A stretch of DNA of 39,847 nucleotides, taken from positions 1 to 39,847 of the forward strand of contig SVKJ01000013.1 of assembly GCA_015068525.1 (NCBI GenBank), read 5' to 3'. The translations under genes were made by a program, and so were the position numbers. The notes under the pieces were generated by a model that was not told the origin of the DNA, searched no databases, and saw nothing but the letters and a program-made list of their open reading frames with translations. Positions 29,305-38,138 of the stretch are shown here, piece after piece (position 1 is the stretch's first letter; each line of letters opens with the position of its first letter). This DNA is from Oscillospiraceae bacterium. Its GTDB lineage: Bacteria > Bacillota > Clostridia > UMGS1840 > HGM11507.

Positions 29305-31626
29305 ATGTTAAACGAATTTACTAAACTTAAAAAAGAAATACTTGAAAAAAAATATTCGCACTTAAATGATATTCAAAGACAGGTTGCTTTCACTGTGGGA
29401 GGTCCCATTTTAATTCTTGCAGGTGCAGGAAGCGGTAAAACAACCACTATCACAAACCGTATAAGTTATATGATAAAGTATGGGGACAGTTACAACACAG
29501 ATTATCTTCCGTCTAATCTTACAGAAGAACTTTTGGAAAGATTAAGAACTAAACAGATTGATTTTTATACGGATAATCTTTTATCATATAATCCTGTTGA
29601 CCCTTACAATATCCTTGCCATAACTTTTACCAATAAAGCGGCGGGAGAAATGAGAGAGAGAATAAAAAATCTTTCTGGAGATATTGCAGATAAAATGTGG
29701 ATATGTACTTTCCACTCTGCCTGCGTAAAAATTTTAAGGCAGGATATTGATAAACTTGGTTTTGATAAATCTTTTGCAATATATGACTCTATGGACTCGA
29801 AAACTCTTATAAAAGACTGTATGGAAGAACTTAATATAGATGAAAAAGTTATTTCCCATAAAGTTTTTATGTCATATATTTCATCTTTTAAAGACAAATA
29901 TATTTCACCTGCAGAAGTTTCAAAATATGCAGGTTCAGATTATATAGCCTCACAGGTTGAAAAAGTATATAAACTTTATCAGGCAAAGTTAAAGAAATTT
30001 AATGCACTTGATTTTGATGATTTATTATATATGACAGTTCATCTTTTAAAAAGCGAAAAAGAAGTTTTAGAAAAATGGCAGAACAGGTTTAAATATATAG
30101 TTGTTGATGAATATCAGGATACTTCTAAAATTCAGTATATGTTAATATCACTGCTTGGCGAAAAAAGTAAAAATGTGTGTGTTGTAGGTGATGATGACCA
30201 GAGTATATATAAATTCAGAGGTGCAGATATTTCAAATATCTTGTCTTTTGAAAAGCAGTTTGATAATGCGAAAGTTATAAAATTAGAGCAGAATTACCGT
30301 TCAACTAAAACTATCTTGGATGGTGCCAATGCTGTAATAGCGAATAATGCAAAGAGAAAAGATAAAAAATTGTGGACCGAAAATTCACAAGGCGAGAAAA
30401 TAAATCTTCTAAACCCTTCGGATGAAAGGGAAGAAGCATCAAAAATCGGCAAAATTATTGATAAGTATGTTTATAATGGGCATAAGTACAGCGATATAGC
30501 AATTCTTTACCGAATGAATGCTCAGTCCCGTGCAATAGAAGAATGTTTTTTAAGAAACGCAATTCCTCACAGAGTTGTTGGCGGTCTTCGTTTCTTTGAC
30601 CGTAAGGAAATAAAGGACATTATTGCGTATATGAGAGTTGGCTTTAACGGGAAAGATGATATAAGTTTTAAACGAGTAATAAATGAGCCTAAAAGGGGTA
30701 TAGGCAAAACTGCCATTGACAAACTGACGCAGATTGCAAATGATGAGAATATATCTTTGTTTGAAGTTTGTGAAAAGATTGAAGTTTACGATGAACTTTC
30801 AAGGTATCATAAAACTTTAAGGGATTTTGTTAAACTGATATATGATTTCAGAGTTGAACTTTCCGACATAGAAGCGTATGCCAAAATTGTTATAAACGGT
30901 TCAGGCTATCTTGATATGTTAAATAAAGAAGACAGTATCGAATCAAGAACAAGAGCAGATAACGTTAAAGAACTTTTAACTATGGTAAAGGAATATAAGG
31001 AAAACGAAGAAGACGCTTCAGTTGGCGGATTTTTAGAAAATATGGCACTTTTATCCGATATAGATAATTATGATAATGATGAAGATGCCGTTGTACTTAT
31101 GAGTATGCATGCTGCAAAAGGTCTTGAGTTCGATGTCGTATTTATAGTAGGCGCGGAAGAGGGGATTTTTCCGTCGAGCCGTTCTTTTGGCTCTTCGGAG
31201 GAACTTGAGGAAGAAAGGCGACTTATGTATGTTGCTATTACCCGTGCTAAAAAAGAACTGTATATTACAGTTACAAGCACAAGAACTATTTTTGGTAATA
31301 CTATGTTTTCAAGACAGTCAAGATTTATAGGAGAAATTCCTCCAAATCTTTTAAACATTGAAAAACCTAAACCTAAAGAAACCTTTAGTTTTGAGTCGAA
31401 TTATGTACCGTCTTACACGAGAACTATTACAAGTTTTAATAAAACTGAAGTTAAACCTTTTGAAATTTCCTATAAGGAAGGGGACAGAGTTTCTCATCTG
31501 AAATTTGGTCAGGGTACAGTTAAAGAGATCTTAAAACTTGGAAGTGACTATAAAGTAACCATTCTTTTTGATTCAGGGGAAGAAAAGAAACTTATGGCAA
31601 CTTTTGCAAAATTAGAAAAAATATAG
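29305..31626 (+). CDS. pcrA: ATP-dependent DNA helicase PcrA/UvrD
   Basis: 3'-5' superfamily 1 helicase of repair and replication. 773 residues: Walker A GAGSGKTTT (about 36-44), ITFTNKAAGEMRER, VVDEYQDTSKIQY, VVGDDDQSIYKFRGA, LEQNYRST, ILYRMNAQSRA, MSMHAAKGLEFDVVF and VAITRAKKEL. The C-terminus (YKEGDRVSHLKFGQGTVKEI) is the Tudor-like tail that contacts RNA polymerase in PcrA. Between motif I and Ia there is an insertion of about 38 residues (DSYNTDYLPSNLTEELLERL onward), absent from Bacillus PcrA. Starts 12 bp behind nif3. Confidence 0.96.
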   Translation: MLNEFTKLKKEILEKKYSHLNDIQRQVAFTVGGPILILAGAGSGKTTTITNRISYMIKYGDSYNTDYLPSNLTEELLERLRTKQIDFYTDNLLSYNPVDPYNILAITFTNKAAGEMRERIKNLSGDIADKMWICTFHSACVKILRQDIDKLGFDKSFAIYDSMDSKTLIKDCMEELNIDEKVISHKVFMSYISSFKDKYISPAEVSKYAGSDYIASQVEKVYKLYQAKLKKFNALDFDDLLYMTVHLLKSEKEVLEKWQNRFKYIVVDEYQDTSKIQYMLISLLGEKSKNVCVVGDDDQSIYKFRGADISNILSFEKQFDNAKVIKLEQNYRSTKTILDGANAVIANNAKRKDKKLWTENSQGEKINLLNPSDEREEASKIGKIIDKYVYNGHKYSDIAILYRMNAQSRAIEECFLRNAIPHRVVGGLRFFDRKEIKDIIAYMRVGFNGKDDISFKRVINEPKRGIGKTAIDKLTQIANDENISLFEVCEKIEVYDELSRYHKTLRDFVKLIYDFRVELSDIEAYAKIVINGSGYLDMLNKEDSIESRTRADNVKELLTMVKEYKENEEDASVGGFLENMALLSDIDNYDNDEDAVVLMSMHAAKGLEFDVVFIVGAEEGIFPSSRSFGSSEELEEERRLMYVAITRAKKELYITVTSTRTIFGNTMFSRQSRFIGEIPPNLLNIEKPKPKETFSFESNYVPSYTRTITSFNKTEVKPFEISYKEGDRVSHLKFGQGTVKEILKLGSDYKVTILFDSGEEKKLMATFAKLEKI

Positions 31627-31635
31627 GAGTATATT

Positions 31636-31839
31636 ATGACTGAAGAACTTATAAAAAGAATAAATTTTTTATCAATAAAATCCAAAGAAGAGGGACTTTC
31701 CGAAGAAGAAAAGAAAGAACAGGAAAATCTTCGCAAAGAGTATATAAGACAGTTTAAACAGGGTATGTTAAATACCCTTGACAACGTCTATATAGTTGAT
31801 AAAGACGGAAATAAGAAAAAAATTGAAAAGAAAAAATAA
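31636..31839 (+). CDS. UPF0291/DUF896 protein (YnzC-like)
   Basis: 67-residue, highly charged helical protein of the DUF896 (UPF0291, YnzC) family: ELIKRINFLSIKSKEEGLSE then EEKKEQENLRKEYIRQFK, the two-helix signature, followed by a basic tail. Function unknown; in Bacillus YnzC is expressed in the SOS regulon next to yneA. It lies 9 bp behind pcrA with ribosome site AGGAG, so it is probably in the same transcript. Confidence 0.9.
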   Translation: MTEELIKRINFLSIKSKEEGLSEEEKKEQENLRKEYIRQFKQGMLNTLDNVYIVDKDGNKKKIEKKK

Positions 31840-31857
31840 TTTATTATTAAAAAAATA

Positions 31858-31886
31858 TTGACATAGCCCCGTAATAATTATATAAT
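31858..31886 (+). promoter_or_regulatory. Consensus SigA promoter of the polyamine operon
   Basis: TTGACA (31858-31863), exactly 17 bp and TATAAT (31881-31886): a full consensus. Start near 31893, at the end of the operator palindrome. Confidence 0.85.
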
Positions 31887-31893
31887 TATTACG
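31870..31893. promoter_or_regulatory. 24-bp perfect palindrome over the -10: candidate operator
   Basis: Perfect dyad with half-site CGTAATAATTAT, covering half of the spacer, the -10 box and the start point. A dimer bound here would prevent polymerase binding. The regulator encoded first in the operon (31955) is the obvious candidate. Confidence 0.7.
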
Positions 31894-31899
31894 CTATGC

Positions 31900-31923
31900 A
31901 AGTTTAGAAATACTAAACTTTTT
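31900..31923 (+). promoter_or_regulatory. Leader hairpin of the pot operon
   Basis: AAGTTTAG (31900-31907) and CTAAACTT (31913-31920) with a 5-nt loop, then TTT: a weak stem near the 5' end of the transcript. It could act as a weak terminator or protect the RNA end. Confidence 0.35.
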
Positions 31924-31954
31924 GTAATTATGAAAAACGGAAGCGGAGAATTTT

Positions 31955-32155
31955 ATGGATATTGGCAGTAAACTTAAGGAATTAAGAACTAAAAATAATC
32001 TTACACAGACAGAACTTGGCAAAAGATGTGATTTAACAAAGGGGTTTATATCACAGATTGAGAGAAATCTTGCCTCTCCGTCTATTGCTACGCTTAACGA
32101 TATACTAAACAGCTTAGGGAGTAATTTAAAAGTATTTTTTGAAGATTGGGAGTGA
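31955..32155 (+). CDS. Short XRE regulator of the polyamine operon
   Basis: 66 residues that form a single HTH_3 domain: KLKELRTKNNLTQTELGKRC, then LTKGFISQIERNLASPSIATL, ending at LKVFFEDWE. It resembles the DNA-binding half of PuuR/PotR-type regulators, which usually carry a C-terminal cupin domain of about 110 residues. Here the gene stops straight after the HTH and potA follows at once, so the sensor domain is missing. GGAG stands ahead of ATG 31955. It probably represses its own operon through the palindrome over the promoter; how polyamine would be sensed is open. Confidence 0.88.
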   Translation: MDIGSKLKELRTKNNLTQTELGKRCDLTKGFISQIERNLASPSIATLNDILNSLGSNLKVFFEDWE

Positions 32156-32160
32156 AAATA

Positions 32161-33195
32161 TTGTCAAATCATTTAATAGAATTTCAGAATGTATCTAAAC
32201 AGTTTGATGTTACTGAGGCGCTTAGTGACATAAATTTATATATAGATTCAAATGAGTTTGTTACTTTACTGGGACCTTCAGGGTGTGGTAAATCAACTCT
32301 TCTTCGTATTATAGCAGGTTTTGAAGAGCCGACTGAAGGTAAGGTTCTTTTTGAGGGTAAGGATTTAATAAGTATACCTCCGTATAAAAGGCCTGTTAAT
32401 ACTGTTTTTCAAAAATATGCACTTTTTCCGCATATGAATGTGTATGATAATATTGCTTTTGGTCTTAAAATTAAGAATATTGATAAAAAAGAAATAGATA
32501 AAAAGGTTATGAAAGTTTTAGAACTTGTCAACCTTAAAAATTATTACGACAGAAGCATTGATTCTTTAAGCGGCGGTCAACAACAAAGAATTGCAATAGC
32601 GAGAGCCATAGTAAATGAACCATCAGTTTTGCTTCTTGACGAACCTCTTGCTGCACTCGATTTGAAGTTAAGGCAGGGAATGCAGATAGAACTTAAAAAT
32701 ATGCAAAAGGAACTTGGTATTACTTTCGTATATGTTACTCACGACCAGGAAGAAGCCCTTACTATGTCAGATACCATAGTGGTTATGAGAGAAGGTAAAA
32801 TTCAGCAGATAGGAAAACCTGTCGATATATATAACGAGCCTGAAAATGCTTTTGTTGCTGATTTCATTGGTGAAAGTAATATAATAGACGGCATAATGAA
32901 TCAGGACTGTGTTGTTACATTTTTAGGAAGAGTTTTTGAATGTGTTGATAAAGGTTTTGCTATAAACGAAAATGTTGATGTTGTGATAAGGCCTGAAGAT
33001 ATTATTATAGGCGATGAAGGTATTGATACATTAAATGGTGTTGTTGAATCGGTTACATTCAAGGGTGTTCATTATGAAATGATAGTTAATACAGGGGATT
33101 ACAGATGGACTATCCATAATACTATAATGAAACCTGAAGGAGCAAGAGTAGGCTTAAGTGTTAAGCCGTTTGATATTCATATTATGAAAAAATAA
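32161..33195 (+). CDS. potA: Spermidine/putrescine ABC transporter ATP-binding protein
   Basis: Cytoplasmic ATPase of the PotABCD polyamine importer. About 345 residues. Walker A GPSGCGKST, Q-loop VFQKYALFPHMNV, signature SLSGGQQQRIAIARA, Walker B VLLLDEPLAALD, H-loop VTHDQEEAL, and a C-terminal TOBE-type OB domain (about 240-345). The frame is open from TTG 32146, but GGGAG eight bases before TTG 32161 fits as the ribosome site. The start thus follows the regulator's stop by five bases. Confidence 0.95.
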   Translation: MSNHLIEFQNVSKQFDVTEALSDINLYIDSNEFVTLLGPSGCGKSTLLRIIAGFEEPTEGKVLFEGKDLISIPPYKRPVNTVFQKYALFPHMNVYDNIAFGLKIKNIDKKEIDKKVMKVLELVNLKNYYDRSIDSLSGGQQQRIAIARAIVNEPSVLLLDEPLAALDLKLRQGMQIELKNMQKELGITFVYVTHDQEEALTMSDTIVVMREGKIQQIGKPVDIYNEPENAFVADFIGESNIIDGIMNQDCVVTFLGRVFECVDKGFAINENVDVVIRPEDIIIGDEGIDTLNGVVESVTFKGVHYEMIVNTGDYRWTIHNTIMKPEGARVGLSVKPFDIHIMKK

Positions 33196-33213
33196 AACGC
33201 GGAGGAATGAGAG

Positions 33214-34056
33214 TTGTTCAAAAAGTTTTTGGTATATCCTCATCTTTTATGGATGTTGATATTTGTACTTGTACCGATAGTTCTGGTACTTATATACAGT
33301 TTTCAGATAGCGGGTATTGACGGGGAAATATTTTTTTCTTTAGAAAACTATCAGAAACTTCTTGATACTGACTATTTTAATATATTTTTAAGGTCAGTTT
33401 ATTTAGCAGTTATAAGTTCAATTATATGTCTGGCACTTGGATATCCGATTGCTATGATACTTGCAGGAAGAGAACGAAGAACGAAAAAAAGCGGTTTGGT
33501 TTGGATATTCATTTTACCAATGTGGATGAATATGCTTCTTAGAACATATTCATGGCTTACAATTTTGGAGAAAAACGGCGTTTTAAATAATTTATTGTCG
33601 TATCTAAATTTACCTAATGTAAATATTTTATACACATCAGGTGCAGTAGTTTTAGGTATGGTATATAACTTCTTACCATTTATGATACTTCCTATATATT
33701 CCGTACTTATAAAAATAGATAACAGCATAATTGAAGCGGCGGAAGACTTGGGTGCAAATTCCTTGACAGTATTTAAAAAAGTAACGTTGCCTCTTAGTAT
33801 TCCGGGAGTTATATCGGGAATAACTATGGTATTTTTACCTGCTGTTACAACTTTTATAATTTCCAAACTGCTTGGCGGAGGCCATTATATGCTAATAGGT
33901 AACCTTATTGAAAATCAGTTTTTGGTTGCAGATAACTGGAACTTTGGTTCTGCAATTTCGATAATTATGATTGTTGTTATTCTTCTTTCAATGGGGATTA
34001 CAAACTTCTTTGAAAAAGATACCTCTGAATCAAAAAAAGGAGGTAAGATAAAATGA
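33214..34056 (+). CDS. potB: Spermidine/putrescine ABC transporter permease PotB
   Basis: Membrane permease, 280 residues, six hydrophobic segments. The EAA loop that docks on PotA is IEAAEDLGANSLTVFKKVTL (about 171-190). It starts with TTG 33214 behind GGAGG; no better in-frame ATG exists nearby. The stop overlaps the potC start (ATGA). Confidence 0.93.
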   Translation: MFKKFLVYPHLLWMLIFVLVPIVLVLIYSFQIAGIDGEIFFSLENYQKLLDTDYFNIFLRSVYLAVISSIICLALGYPIAMILAGRERRTKKSGLVWIFILPMWMNMLLRTYSWLTILEKNGVLNNLLSYLNLPNVNILYTSGAVVLGMVYNFLPFMILPIYSVLIKIDNSIIEAAEDLGANSLTVFKKVTLPLSIPGVISGITMVFLPAVTTFIISKLLGGGHYMLIGNLIENQFLVADNWNFGSAISIIMIVVILLSMGITNFFEKDTSESKKGGKIK

Positions 34057-34868
34057 AACGTAAAGGTAAAAAAATAATTGGTGACTTTTTTCAGTCAACA
34101 TATCTTTTTGTGATTTTTATGTTTTTATACCTACCTGTTGTGGTACTTATGGTTTATTCATTTAATGAGTCCAAGTCCAGAGGTAACTGGGGCGGTTTTT
34201 CGTTTAAATGGTATGTTGAACTTTTTAAAGATTCCGCATTGCTTTCAGCATTTTATTATACAGTTGCTGTGGCGATTATATCATCTTTAATTGCATGTGT
34301 AATAGGTACTGCCGCATCTTTTGGTATAAATGCTTTTAAGAAAAAATCTTTAAGAGCAATGATTAATACTGTTACCAATATCCCGGTAGTAAGTCCTGAT
34401 ATAGTAACAGGTGTATCTCTTATGATATTGTTTGTGGCTCTTAAAATACCAAGAGGGTTTACGACAATGCTACTTTCACACATTACTTTTAATATCCCAT
34501 ACGTGATATTATCGGTAATGCCAAAAATAGCACAACTTGATAAAAATATATATGAAGCGGCGCTTGATTTAGGGGCGAAACCTTATTTCGCTTTTAGAAA
34601 AGTAATTATTCCGCAGATAATGCCGGGAATAATAAATGGATTACTGCTTTCTTTTACAATGTCAATTGATGACTTTATCATTAGTTTCTTCACAACGGGA
34701 AACGGTGTTTCAAATCTTTCGATATATGTTTATTCAATGGCAAAGAGGGGACTAAATCCTAAGATAAACGCTCTTTCTACGATTATGTTTATAGTAGTTA
34801 TAGTGTTACTCTTTATAGTTAATAAACGTTCAAGCAAAGATAAATCAAAAAATGTATTGTTTAGTTAA
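34053..34868 (+). CDS. potC: Spermidine/putrescine ABC transporter permease PotC
   Basis: Second permease, 271 residues, six membrane segments, with the PotC-typical opening YLPVVVLMVYSFNESKSRG and the EAA loop YEAALDLGAKPYFAFRKVII. Ribosome site AAAGGAGG lies inside the end of potB. Pairs with PotB to form the channel. Confidence 0.93.
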   Translation: MKRKGKKIIGDFFQSTYLFVIFMFLYLPVVVLMVYSFNESKSRGNWGGFSFKWYVELFKDSALLSAFYYTVAVAIISSLIACVIGTAASFGINAFKKKSLRAMINTVTNIPVVSPDIVTGVSLMILFVALKIPRGFTTMLLSHITFNIPYVILSVMPKIAQLDKNIYEAALDLGAKPYFAFRKVIIPQIMPGIINGLLLSFTMSIDDFIISFFTTGNGVSNLSIYVYSMAKRGLNPKINALSTIMFIVVIVLLFIVNKRSSKDKSKNVLFS

Positions 34869-34927
34869 AAAAATTGATGTATTTTTAATTTTATAAAACT
34901 AAGTAAGTTAGAAAGGTGATAGTTAAA

Positions 34928-35971
34928 GTGAAAAAAGTTTTATTTGTAATTTTAGTATTAAGTATGGTTTTAGGAATTTTTACTGCTTGTCAGCCTGATG
35001 ACAGGATTCAGCTTAATATTTATAATGTTGGTGATTATATCAACGAAGATGTTATTGATATATTTGAAGAGGAAAATCCTGATATTAAAATAAACTATGA
35101 AACATATTATGCAAACGAAGAAATGTATGTTAAGGTTGCAAATAAAAGTTCTGATTATGATGTAATTTTTCCTTCAGATTATATGATAGAGAAAATGAAA
35201 TCAGAAGGGCTTTTGAATAAAATTAATTTTGAAAACATTCCTAACTATGAAAAAATATCTCCTGAATTCAAAGGTCTTGATTATGACAAAAATGAAGAGT
35301 ACAGCGTGCCTTATATGTGGGGTACAATGGGTATTTTATACAACAAATCTCTTGTTAAAGAAGATGTTACAAGCTGGAAAATCTTATGGGATGAAAAATA
35401 TGCTAAAAATATCTTTATGTTAGATACGGAAAGAGATACTTTGGGGATTACACTTAAAATGCTCGGTTATTCTTTAAACAGTGGTAATGAAAAAGAACTA
35501 AAGGAAGCAAAGGAAGCACTTATCAAGCAAAAACCTTTAGTACTTGCATACTGCGGAGATGAAGTTAAAGATAAAATGATTAATGCTGAAGCGGCACTTT
35601 CAGTTGTCTGGTCAGGAGATGCATACTATTGTATGTCACAAAATGAAGACTTAGCGTATGCTATTCCTTCCGAAGGCTCTAACCTTTGGTTTGATGCCAT
35701 GGTAATTCCGACAACGTCTAAACATCAGGCTGAAGCCGAAAGATTTATTAACTTTATGTGCCGTCCTGATATTGCTAAAATGAATGTCGATTATATAGAA
35801 TATTCAACACCTATAGGCGAAGTTAAGGAGCAACTTTCCGATGATGTTAAAAACGATAAAATGAGATATCCTGATATTACTAAAATTAATAATCTTGAAA
35901 TATTCTCATTTGATAAAGAACTTACAAAGAAATATTCGGAAATCTGGCAGGAAATAAAAATTTCAAATTAA
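34928..35971 (+). CDS. potD: Spermidine/putrescine-binding lipoprotein PotD
   Basis: Extracellular substrate-binding lipoprotein of the polyamine importer, about 348 residues. The N-terminus is a lipoprotein signal: positive KK, a hydrophobic stretch, and lipobox GIFTAC with the lipidated Cys near residue 21. The mature part has the family patterns LNIYNVGDYINEDVIDIFEE, YDVIFPSDYMIEKM, VPYMWGTMGILYN and NLWFDAMVIP. GTG 34928 is chosen because AAAGGTGAT then lies about seven bases ahead. GTG 34916 would overlap it. Follows potC after 59 bp and ends before an inverted repeat. Confidence 0.94.
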   Translation: MKKVLFVILVLSMVLGIFTACQPDDRIQLNIYNVGDYINEDVIDIFEEENPDIKINYETYYANEEMYVKVANKSSDYDVIFPSDYMIEKMKSEGLLNKINFENIPNYEKISPEFKGLDYDKNEEYSVPYMWGTMGILYNKSLVKEDVTSWKILWDEKYAKNIFMLDTERDTLGITLKMLGYSLNSGNEKELKEAKEALIKQKPLVLAYCGDEVKDKMINAEAALSVVWSGDAYYCMSQNEDLAYAIPSEGSNLWFDAMVIPTTSKHQAEAERFINFMCRPDIAKMNVDYIEYSTPIGEVKEQLSDDVKNDKMRYPDITKINNLEIFSFDKELTKKYSEIWQEIKISN

Positions 35972-35989
35972 TAAATACATGCAATATAA

Positions 35990-36015
35990 AGGCTGTTATA
36001 ATTTTATAACAGCCT
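35990..36015. terminator. Inverted repeat behind potD, probable terminator
   Basis: AGGCTGTTATAA (35990-36001) and TTATAACAGCCT (36004-36015), a 12-bp perfect stem with almost no loop and no T run behind it. Efficiency uncertain. Confidence 0.5.
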
Positions 36016-36042
36016 CTATGTGCAGTATGGGGAGTGTGGCAG

Positions 36043-36903
36043 ATGAATAATGATAAAGATTTGCTGAAACTAATTGAAAATAAATATTCTTCGTTTAGTA
36101 AAAGTCATAAAAAAATTGCCGATTACATTTTGAAAAACAGTGATAAAGTTGCATATATGACTGCAGCTAAATTAGGCGAAACAGTTGGAATAAGCGATTC
36201 AACTGTTGTTCGTTTTGCTGTGGAAATCGGTTTTGAAGGGTATCCTGAATTTTTAAAACGACTTCGAGAAGTCGTTTCAGGTAAACTTACATCTATACAG
36301 AGAATAGAGATAACATCATCAACACTTTCGAAAGAAGATATGCTTGACAATGTAATAAATTCAGATATAGATAAACTTAAAAAAACACTTATAAATATTG
36401 ATAAAGAAGCGTTTAATAATGCTATTTCGACAATTTTAAAAGCAAAAACAATTTATATTGTCGGCGTACGCAGTTCTGCATCTTTGGCAAGTTTTTTAGG
36501 TTTTTATTTTAATCTTATGTTTGATAATGTTAAACTTATTCATACAAACAGTGTCAGCGAAATGTTTGAACAAATATTAAATATTTCAAAAGATGATGTT
36601 ATAATAGGTATAAGTTTTCCAAGATATTCAAGAAGAACACTTAATGCTTTGCAATATGCAAAAAAGAATGGCAGCAAAATTGTTGCTGTTACCGACAGTA
36701 ATATGTCGCCTCTTACTCTTGTGGCAGATTATTCTCTTATTGCACGAAGTGATATGGCATCTTTTGCCGATTCCTTAGTTGCACCTTTAAGTCTTATAAA
36801 TGCAATTATTGTTGCTATTGCTATGAGTAAACCTGAGGAAATATCCAATACATTTACTAAACTTGAAAATATCTGGGATGAATATGAGGTATATGATAAA
36901 TGA
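36043..36903 (+). CDS. MurR/RpiR-family transcriptional regulator
   Basis: 286 residues: an N-terminal HTH_6 domain (about 1-77, FSKSHKKIADYILKNSDKVA, TAAKLGETVGISDSTVVRFA) and a C-terminal SIS sugar-phosphate-binding domain (about 105-255, IYIVGVRSSASLASFL, IISFPRYSRRT-like core DDVIIGISFPRYSRRTLNAL, IVAVTDSNMSPL). Such proteins respond to phosphosugars. No sugar gene lies beside it; the following flavoprotein overlaps it by 4 bp. GGGGAG eight bases before ATG 36043 decides the start over GTG 36034. Target unknown. Confidence 0.92.
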   Translation: MNNDKDLLKLIENKYSSFSKSHKKIADYILKNSDKVAYMTAAKLGETVGISDSTVVRFAVEIGFEGYPEFLKRLREVVSGKLTSIQRIEITSSTLSKEDMLDNVINSDIDKLKKTLINIDKEAFNNAISTILKAKTIYIVGVRSSASLASFLGFYFNLMFDNVKLIHTNSVSEMFEQILNISKDDVIIGISFPRYSRRTLNALQYAKKNGSKIVAVTDSNMSPLTLVADYSLIARSDMASFADSLVAPLSLINAIIVAIAMSKPEEISNTFTKLENIWDEYEVYDK

Positions 36904-38114
36904 TGGCAGATGTTGTTGTTATCGGTGGAGGCCCTGCAGGCTTAATGGCAGCAGGCACAGCCTTCTTATCAGGTAAGAAAACCGTGCTTGTTGAAAAAAA
37001 TAATATACTGGGGAAAAAACTTCTTATAACCGGAAAAGGCAGATGTAATGTTACTAACGGAGCAGATATTTCCGAGTTCTTTGACTTCGTTGTAAGAAAT
37101 CCGAGATTTCTATATAGTGCATTTTATAATTTTACGAATACAGATGTAATAGATTTTTTTGAAAACTATGGCATTCCTTTAAAAGAGGAAAGGGGAAAAA
37201 GAATTTTTCCTGTTTCCGACCGTTCAAATGATATCCTTTCGGGACTTAAAAAATATACCGAAAGTGTAGATAAAATATTTGTTAAGGCAACAGGGATTGT
37301 TGTCAAAGATAATGTTGTAAAAGGTGTAAAATTAGCAGATGGGAAAGTAATAGAGTGTGAAAGTGTTGTTGTTGCAACAGGAGGCCTTTCATATCCTCTT
37401 ACAGGCAGTACAGGGGATGGTTATAAATTTGCAAAATTAAATGGGCATACTGTTACCAAACTTAAACCTGCACTCGTCCCTCTTATTTTAAATAGCAAGT
37501 ATCCGAGCCTTTTAGAGGGATTGTCGCTAAAAAATGTAAAAGTAATGCTCAGTGACGAAAACCAAAAAGAACTGTATTCTGATTTTGGAGAAATGGTATT
37601 TACAAAAAACGGAGTAAGCGGGCCTGTTATACTTTCTATGTCTTCATTTGTAAATGATAACAGCAAACACAAACTTATAATTGATTTAAAACCTGCTTTG
37701 GATTTTGAAAAACTGGAAAAAAGAGTTCTTAGCGATTTTTCTAAATTTACAAATAAGGATTTTTCTAATGCGCTTTCAGAACTGCTGCCTAAGAAAATGA
37801 TACCTGTTATAGTTGAACTGTCAGGGATTAATCCATCTAAAAAAGTTAACCAGATAACAAAAGAGGAAAGAAAAAATCTTATATCACTTCTTAAAAATTT
37901 AACTTTTGAAATTAAATCAAAGGGTAATATCGAAGAAGCAATTGTAACTGACGGCGGAATAAATGTTAAAGAAATCAATCCTAAGACAATGGAATCCAAA
38001 CTTGTAAAAGGGCTTTTTTTTGCAGGTGAAATCATAGATGTTCACGCATATACAGGCGGCTTTAATCTTCAGATTGCTTTTTCTACAGGTTATACCGCTG
38101 GAATAAATTGTTAG
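36900..38114 (+). CDS. BaiN/HI0933-family NAD(P)/FAD-dependent oxidoreductase
   Basis: 404-residue flavoprotein of the HI0933/YhiN/BaiN family (aminoacetone oxidase-like). FAD-binding GGGPAGLMAAG at 8-18, the family mark ITGKGRCNVTNGAD near 44-57, ATGGLSYPLTGSTGDGY in the middle, VTDGGINVKEINPKTMESKL, and the C-terminal GLFFAGEIIDVHAYTGGFNLQIAFSTG. The substrate is unknown; in gut clostridia one member was proposed to act on bile acids, which sequence alone cannot support here. A second ATG follows at 36903. Confidence 0.92.
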   Translation: MMADVVVIGGGPAGLMAAGTAFLSGKKTVLVEKNNILGKKLLITGKGRCNVTNGADISEFFDFVVRNPRFLYSAFYNFTNTDVIDFFENYGIPLKEERGKRIFPVSDRSNDILSGLKKYTESVDKIFVKATGIVVKDNVVKGVKLADGKVIECESVVVATGGLSYPLTGSTGDGYKFAKLNGHTVTKLKPALVPLILNSKYPSLLEGLSLKNVKVMLSDENQKELYSDFGEMVFTKNGVSGPVILSMSSFVNDNSKHKLIIDLKPALDFEKLEKRVLSDFSKFTNKDFSNALSELLPKKMIPVIVELSGINPSKKVNQITKEERKNLISLLKNLTFEIKSKGNIEEAIVTDGGINVKEINPKTMESKLVKGLFFAGEIIDVHAYTGGFNLQIAFSTGYTAGINC

Positions 38115-38138
38115 ATATAACGTAAGGAGAAAAATACT

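Noticed and set aside
33399..33866. 155-codon minus-strand ORF inside potB
   Set aside because: Complement of membrane-segment codons; potB is clearly the gene.
37421..38035. 204-codon minus-strand ORF inside the BaiN-like gene
   Set aside because: Antisense shadow of a conserved flavoprotein gene; Ser-rich composition typical of complement frames.
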